The notes under the pieces are model-generated. The model worked only from the letters and a program-made list of their open reading frames with translations. It made no database searches and was not told the origin of the DNA. A stretch of 10,646 nt of DNA from Gammaproteobacteria bacterium (GTDB taxonomy: Bacteria > Pseudomonadota > Gammaproteobacteria > Thiohalomonadales > Thiohalomonadaceae). Of the stretch, positions 7,098 to 10,646 are shown piece by piece. The stretch is from positions 1 through 10,646 of the forward strand of contig JADFYS010000046.1 of the NCBI GenBank assembly GCA_015232955.1. Reading direction: 5' to 3'. The stretch's first letter is position 1. Every line of letters starts with the position of its first letter. The position numbers and the translations under genes are program-made.

Positions 7098-10007
7098 TCA
7101 CCTTCTCCCCTTTTTCTGAAAAATTCCGGCGACATAGCCCTGCCAGCGCCCCCGTTTCTTCTCCTGTCCCGGTACCCGAGGCTGGGTCGGAAACTGGGGA
7201 GAGCTACACTCCGGCTCACCGGCGGAGGCCTTATAGACCTTAACCCGGGTATCGAACCACGCCGCCTGACCGGTGACGGGATCAGAGTTCGACATATGGT
7301 TACCCGCTTCGCAGGGGGGGAGCTCCTCGTTAATCAGGTGGTTGAGAAGGAACCCTTTGCGCGATTCGTTGGCGTCTGCCGCCAGTCCCCAGGCGCCGGA
7401 AGCCTTACCGACGGCGTTCCAGGTCCAGACCGTCCCCGGTTCCACCGATTCGGAGAAACGGCACATACAGCGAACCTTGTTAATGGGAGATTCGACCCAG
7501 ATCCAGTCGCCATCACTAAACCCCTGACTCTTGCCGAGCAGCGGGTTGACAAAGAGGTAGTTGTGGGTGTGAATCTGGCGTAACCACGCATTCTGGCTAT
7601 CCCAAGAGTGGTACATCGCCATCGGCCTCTGGGTGATGGCGGTAAGCGGAAACTGATGGGTATCCACCAACTGCGACTCCAGGGTCTCATAGTAGAAGGG
7701 GAGGGGGGTAAAAAAGTTCTCAATCCGCTTGCGCAGCCGATCCGGAGGCTGCTTCCCTTCGCGTTTCCCCTGGGCGGCGAGACGAAACTTCTGCAGCACC
7801 TCTGAATAGAGATGGCAATTGATCGGCTCGGCATAGCGGGTCATACCGTGGCTACGCGCCCACTCCAGATAGCCCCGGTTCCAGTTACGCATATACTGAT
7901 ATGATTTAGGAAGCTCGTAGTGAAAGACGCAGTTATTTTTGGAGTACATCTCCCACTGCCGCGGGTTGGGTTCCCCCTTGAGGAACTTCTCGCCCCCTTT
8001 GCCGCGCCAACCGGCGAGAAAACCGATACCGGAGCCGGGTGATGTCTCGTAATTGACGATAAAATCGGGGTAGTTCTTGAACTTACGGCTACCATCCTCC
8101 TTGGTAAAGGCGGGCAGCTTGAGCCGGCTGCCAAGCTCAATTAACACCTCCTGAAACGGCTTACACTCCCCGGTTGGCGGAACCACAGGGATGCGCACCG
8201 CATCGACCGGGCCATCGTATTCCGAGATAGGACGGTCAAGCATCGACATCGCATCATGACGCTCTAGATAAGAGGTATCGGGCAGCACGAGGTCGGCAAA
8301 GGCGATGGTCTCCGACTGAAAGGTGTCGGCGACGATAATAAACGGGATCTTGTACTCACCCTCCTCGTTTTTATCAACCAACATCTGGCGCACCTTCTCG
8401 GTGTTCATCGACGAATTCCACCCCATATTCGCCATAAAGAGCAACAGGGTGTCGATGGGGTAGGGGTCACCGCGCCAGGCGTTGGTGATGGCGTTATGCA
8501 TCAGGCCGTGAACCGAGAGCGGATACTCCCACGAAAACGCCTTGTCGATCCGTACCGCTTCACCCTCGGCATCGACAAAGAGATCCTTGGGATCGGCGGG
8601 CCAGCCGAGGGGCATTCCATCGAGCACCTCACCCGGCTGTACCGACTCTGGCCCCTTCGGTGGTTTGGGGCAGGGGGGAACCGGACGCGGGAATGGCGCC
8701 TTGTGGCGAAAACCACCGGGACGATCAATCGTCCCGAGGATGGTCATCAAAATGCCGAGACTACGGATGGTGTGAAAGCCGTTGGAGTGGGCGGCGAGAC
8801 CGCGCATCGCATGAAACGCCACCGGGTTCCCCACCACCTTATTGTGTTCGTTGCCCCAGACATCGGTCCAGGGGATGGGGAGTTCAATCTTCTGATCCCG
8901 GGCGACCACCCCCATTTCGTGGGCGAGACGACGGATGGTGGCGGCGGGAATGCCGCTAATCCCCTCGGCCCACTCCGGGGTGTACTCCTCAACCGCCTCG
9001 GTCAGTAGCTGAAACGCCGGTTTCACATGGGTGCCGTCATCCATCACATACTCGCCCAGCAGACGGGGATCACAGCCGGGGGTTTGGGTCCCCATCGGCA
9101 CATCCAGCTCCCGATCCCACCACAGTTTGTTCTGGGGATCGAAGCACCCCTCTTCATAGTGCATCTCGACCCGATAGAAGAGGCCATGATCGGCACGACT
9201 GGGTTCATTAATTACCAGCTCTGCACCGTTGGTATAGTTGACGATAAAGTCGCGATCAAACAGCCCCTGCTTAATGATCTCATTAATGATCGCCAGCAGC
9301 AGCGCACCATCGGTCCCCGGCTTAATCGGTACCCACTCATCGGCAATGGCGGAGTAACCGGTTCGCACCGGATTGATCGAGATAAACCGTCCCCCTTGGC
9401 GTTTGAATTGGGCAAGCGCCCGCTTTAGGGGGTTGGAGTGGTGATCCTCGGCGGTGCCGATCATCACAAACAGCTTCGCCCGATCGAGATCGGGACCACC
9501 AAACTCCCAGAAAGAGCCACCAAAGGTGTAGATGAGACCCGCCGCCATATTGACCGAACAGAAGCCGCCATGGGCGGCATAGTTGGGGGTTCCGAACTGC
9601 TTGGCAAACATCCCGGTGAGCGCCTGCATCTGATCGCGTCCGGTGAAGAGGGCAAATTTCTTCGGATCATCGTTACGGATCCGCGACAGTCGCTCTTCCA
9701 TTAAAGCGAACGCCTGCTCCCAGCTAATCTCCTCAAACTCCGACTTACCGCGCTCCCCCCCCTCTTTACGCAACAGTGGTTTGGTGAGGCGAGCAGGGGA
9801 GTACTGCTTCATAATCCCCGAAGCCCCCTTGGCACAGATCACCCCCCGATTCAGGGGGTGATCGGGATTCCCTTCGATGTGACGAATCTCACCATCACGC
9901 AGCGTCACCCGAATGCCGCAGCGGCAGGCGCACATATAGCAGGTGGTGTTTTTGACTTCGCTGCGACCGATATCGCGATCCGAGCGGGAGGCGGGATCCT
10001 GCATCAT
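7098..10007 (-). CDS. soeA: Sulfite dehydrogenase molybdopterin catalytic subunit SoeA
   Basis: SoeA is the molybdopterin-guanine-dinucleotide subunit that would oxidise sulfite to sulfate in the cytoplasm. The 969-residue product begins with the 4Fe-4S motif TTCYMCACRC (C23, C26, C30) completed by C58 in NRGVICAKG. The likely molybdenum-ligand cysteine is C150 in HGGFCSVNMAAG. The dinucleotide-binding domain spans about 785-930 (YHSWDSQNAWLRQIHTHNY, then FSDGDWIWVESP). There is no twin-arginine signal before the first cysteine, unlike periplasmic polysulfide, thiosulfate or DMSO reductases; this and the SoeB/SoeC partners support SoeA. Start ATG 10007 has GAGGAAG at correct spacing; the adjacent ATG (10004) is an equal alternative. 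The stop is one base from the soeB start, so the genes are translationally coupled. A related cytoplasmic-facing oxidoreductase with another substrate cannot be excluded by sequence alone. Confidence 0.92.
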   Translation of the reverse strand: MMQDPASRSDRDIGRSEVKNTTCYMCACRCGIRVTLRDGEIRHIEGNPDHPLNRGVICAKGASGIMKQYSPARLTKPLLRKEGGERGKSEFEEISWEQAFALMEERLSRIRNDDPKKFALFTGRDQMQALTGMFAKQFGTPNYAAHGGFCSVNMAAGLIYTFGGSFWEFGGPDLDRAKLFVMIGTAEDHHSNPLKRALAQFKRQGGRFISINPVRTGYSAIADEWVPIKPGTDGALLLAIINEIIKQGLFDRDFIVNYTNGAELVINEPSRADHGLFYRVEMHYEEGCFDPQNKLWWDRELDVPMGTQTPGCDPRLLGEYVMDDGTHVKPAFQLLTEAVEEYTPEWAEGISGIPAATIRRLAHEMGVVARDQKIELPIPWTDVWGNEHNKVVGNPVAFHAMRGLAAHSNGFHTIRSLGILMTILGTIDRPGGFRHKAPFPRPVPPCPKPPKGPESVQPGEVLDGMPLGWPADPKDLFVDAEGEAVRIDKAFSWEYPLSVHGLMHNAITNAWRGDPYPIDTLLLFMANMGWNSSMNTEKVRQMLVDKNEEGEYKIPFIIVADTFQSETIAFADLVLPDTSYLERHDAMSMLDRPISEYDGPVDAVRIPVVPPTGECKPFQEVLIELGSRLKLPAFTKEDGSRKFKNYPDFIVNYETSPGSGIGFLAGWRGKGGEKFLKGEPNPRQWEMYSKNNCVFHYELPKSYQYMRNWNRGYLEWARSHGMTRYAEPINCHLYSEVLQKFRLAAQGKREGKQPPDRLRKRIENFFTPLPFYYETLESQLVDTHQFPLTAITQRPMAMYHSWDSQNAWLRQIHTHNYLFVNPLLGKSQGFSDGDWIWVESPINKVRCMCRFSESVEPGTVWTWNAVGKASGAWGLAADANESRKGFLLNHLINEELPPCEAGNHMSNSDPVTGQAAWFDTRVKVYKASAGEPECSSPQFPTQPRVPGQEKKRGRWQGYVAGIFQKKGRR

Positions 10008-10024
10008 TGACTTCCTCTATTCTG

Positions 10025-10036
10025 TTGCCGAGGCAA
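10025..10036. repeat. 12-base palindrome in the predicted soeA leader
   Basis: TTGCC (10025-10029) and GGCAA (10032-10036) flank a GA dinucleotide. The element lies between the putative -10 box and the soeA ribosome-binding site and could form a small hairpin in the leader. The reverse complement of the same 12-mer, with one extra paired base each side, occurs at 5404-5417 inside the end of soeC. Chance cannot be excluded. Confidence 0.3.
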
Positions 10037-10047
10037 AACAAGTAAAA

Positions 10048-10067
10048 CAGCATATTATTATATGCTG
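10048..10067 (-). promoter_or_regulatory. Palindrome overlapping a putative soeA -10 box
   Basis: The 20-base sequence CAGCATATTATTATATGCTG has perfect 8-base arms (CAGCATAT and ATATGCTG) around TATT. Read on the minus strand it contains a consensus -10 hexamer TATAAT (10062 to 10057). This would place the transcription start near 10050 and give a leader of about 43 bases before soeA. No good -35 hexamer is found 16-18 bases upstream (the sites read like AAGGGT or AGGGTT), so an activator may be needed. The symmetry suggests a dimeric regulator covering the -10 box. A T-rich stretch follows on the minus strand, so a weak attenuator hairpin is an alternative reading. Confidence 0.4.
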
Positions 10068-10276
10068 CTAAGGAATGAAACCCTTTTTATACCCAAGACA
10101 CTTGGCAACAGTGAATTGCAGGGAGTCGAGAAGTGTGGCTATTCAGGAGAGGGCGTGATCTGCTATCGCTATCCGATTGGCGGGAGGCCGTATACCCAAG
10201 GTAGCGGTCATCCCTTCGCTGTCACTAACTTAATAGCATTGCTGCGCATCCGCGATGGGGGGTGAGAACAGAACGC

Positions 10277-10646
10277 TTATTCAGGGGCTCTCTCTGTCTG
10301 CTTGTCATTGAAATAGAGGATATTAAACATACGAATAGCAGCGGCCATCGCGGCAAATACCTGATTGGAGTGGACGCCACGGGTTTTGAAACTTCTCTTC
10401 TCATCTCCCCAGGTGATGGTGCATTCGGTCAGGGCATCGGCATGTCCCCCTTTGGGGATTCTCACCTCATAATCGAGAAGGCGGGGGATCTCCAGTCTCT
10501 GCAGCGATTTTAGCTTTTTGATGGCGTTCATAAATGCGTCAAAACCACCATTGCCCACCCCCGCCGAGAGGTACTCCTCATCCTCGATTCTCAGACGGAT
10601 ACTGGCGGTAGACTCCAGTTTCAGGCCACTGGTAATGGAGCAGTTG
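10277..10646 (-). CDS. 2-isopropylmalate synthase-type protein, C-terminal part (partial)
   Basis: Only the last 122 residues are in the window; the gene continues past the right edge. They form a LeuA dimerisation/regulatory domain: LKLESTASIRLRIEDEEY, then GVGNGGFDAFMNAIKKL, LLDYEVRIPKGGHADALTE, and FKTRGVHSNQVFAAMAAAIRMFNIL. This domain binds the end-product inhibitor (leucine in LeuA, isoleucine in CimA), so the enzyme would condense acetyl-CoA with a 2-keto acid in branched-chain amino acid synthesis. 2-Isopropylmalate synthase is the likelier assignment; citramalate synthase is possible because the catalytic domain is not visible. An internal GTG at 10558 is not the start, as the reading frame and domain continue upstream of it. 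The stop TAA is at 10279-10277, followed by the 269-base spacer before soeA, so it is probably a separate transcription unit. Confidence 0.82.
   Translation of the reverse strand, partial: NCSITSGLKLESTASIRLRIEDEEYLSAGVGNGGFDAFMNAIKKLKSLQRLEIPRLLDYEVRIPKGGHADALTECTITWGDEKRSFKTRGVHSNQVFAAMAAAIRMFNILYFNDKQTERAPE

Larger units (their letters stand above)
10008..10276. other. Spacer between the leuA-type gene and soeA
   Basis: I see no convincing gene in these 269 bases. A plus-strand open frame at 10062-10265 (67 codons) has no family resemblance and faces away from both neighbours. The spacer holds the putative soe promoter and palindrome, a 12-base palindrome in the predicted leader, and two copies of TATACCCAAG (10088-10097 and 10191-10200). 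The first copy is followed by CTTGG, giving the small inverted repeat CCAAG-ACA-CTTGG at 10093-10105. No T-tailed terminator hairpin for the upstream gene was found. Confidence 0.5.

Noticed and set aside
7097..7219. Upstream ATG at 7219 that would lengthen SoeB by 41 residues
   Set aside because: The extension is the soeA 3' coding region in another frame; the ATG at 7096 has a good ribosome-binding site and the conserved N-terminus.
10062..10265. 67-codon plus-strand open frame in the soe upstream spacer
   Set aside because: No family resemblance and no clear ribosome-binding site; it overlaps the likely promoter and the direct repeats.
10262..10513. 83-codon plus-strand open frame near the right end
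   Set aside because: It is antisense to a clearly recognisable LeuA dimerisation domain.

Overview
The window reads as a chromosomal segment of a gammaproteobacterial sulfur oxidiser. The signs are a LolCD-type lipoprotein exporter, a DUF2062 protein and ComEC/Rec2 of gammaproteobacterial type, and a complete cytoplasmic molybdopterin sulfite dehydrogenase operon (soeABC) of the kind known from purple and other sulfur-oxidising Gammaproteobacteria. Coding DNA is moderately GC-rich, and two families of dispersed palindromic repeat lie in the first 300 bases. The species cannot be named from the sequence; a Chromatiales-like or related sulfur-oxidiser lineage is an inference.

Layout: bases 1-433 are non-coding and hold two palindromic repeats. 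lolC (434-1681) and lolD (1674-2360) form an overlapping pair on the plus strand. A DUF2062 membrane protein (2874-2251, minus) converges on lolD and its 3' end runs about 110 bases into it. An AT-rich divergent spacer (2875-3042) separates DUF2062 from comEC (3043-5385, plus). comEC converges on soeC with a 19-base overlap. The soeA-soeB-soeC operon runs on the minus strand from 10007 to 5367. A 269-base spacer (10008-10276) carries the probable soe promoter, a 20-base palindrome and a 10-base direct repeat. The window ends inside the 3' part of a minus-strand 2-isopropylmalate synthase-type gene with a LeuA dimerisation/regulatory domain.

How the genes work together: LolC and LolD would make the inner-membrane ABC transporter that releases outer-membrane lipoproteins to LolA; no separate lolE follows, so one permease may serve both halves. 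ComEC is the DNA-uptake channel. SoeA (Mo-bisMGD catalytic subunit), SoeB (four 4Fe-4S clusters) and SoeC (eight-helix quinone-side anchor) would oxidise sulfite to sulfate on the cytoplasmic face and pass electrons to the quinone pool. I see no clearly new biological system here. The points most worth a second look are the palindrome over the putative soe -10 box, the two terminator-less convergent overlaps, the palindromic operator-like DNA upstream of comEC, the repeats, and the single-permease Lol arrangement.
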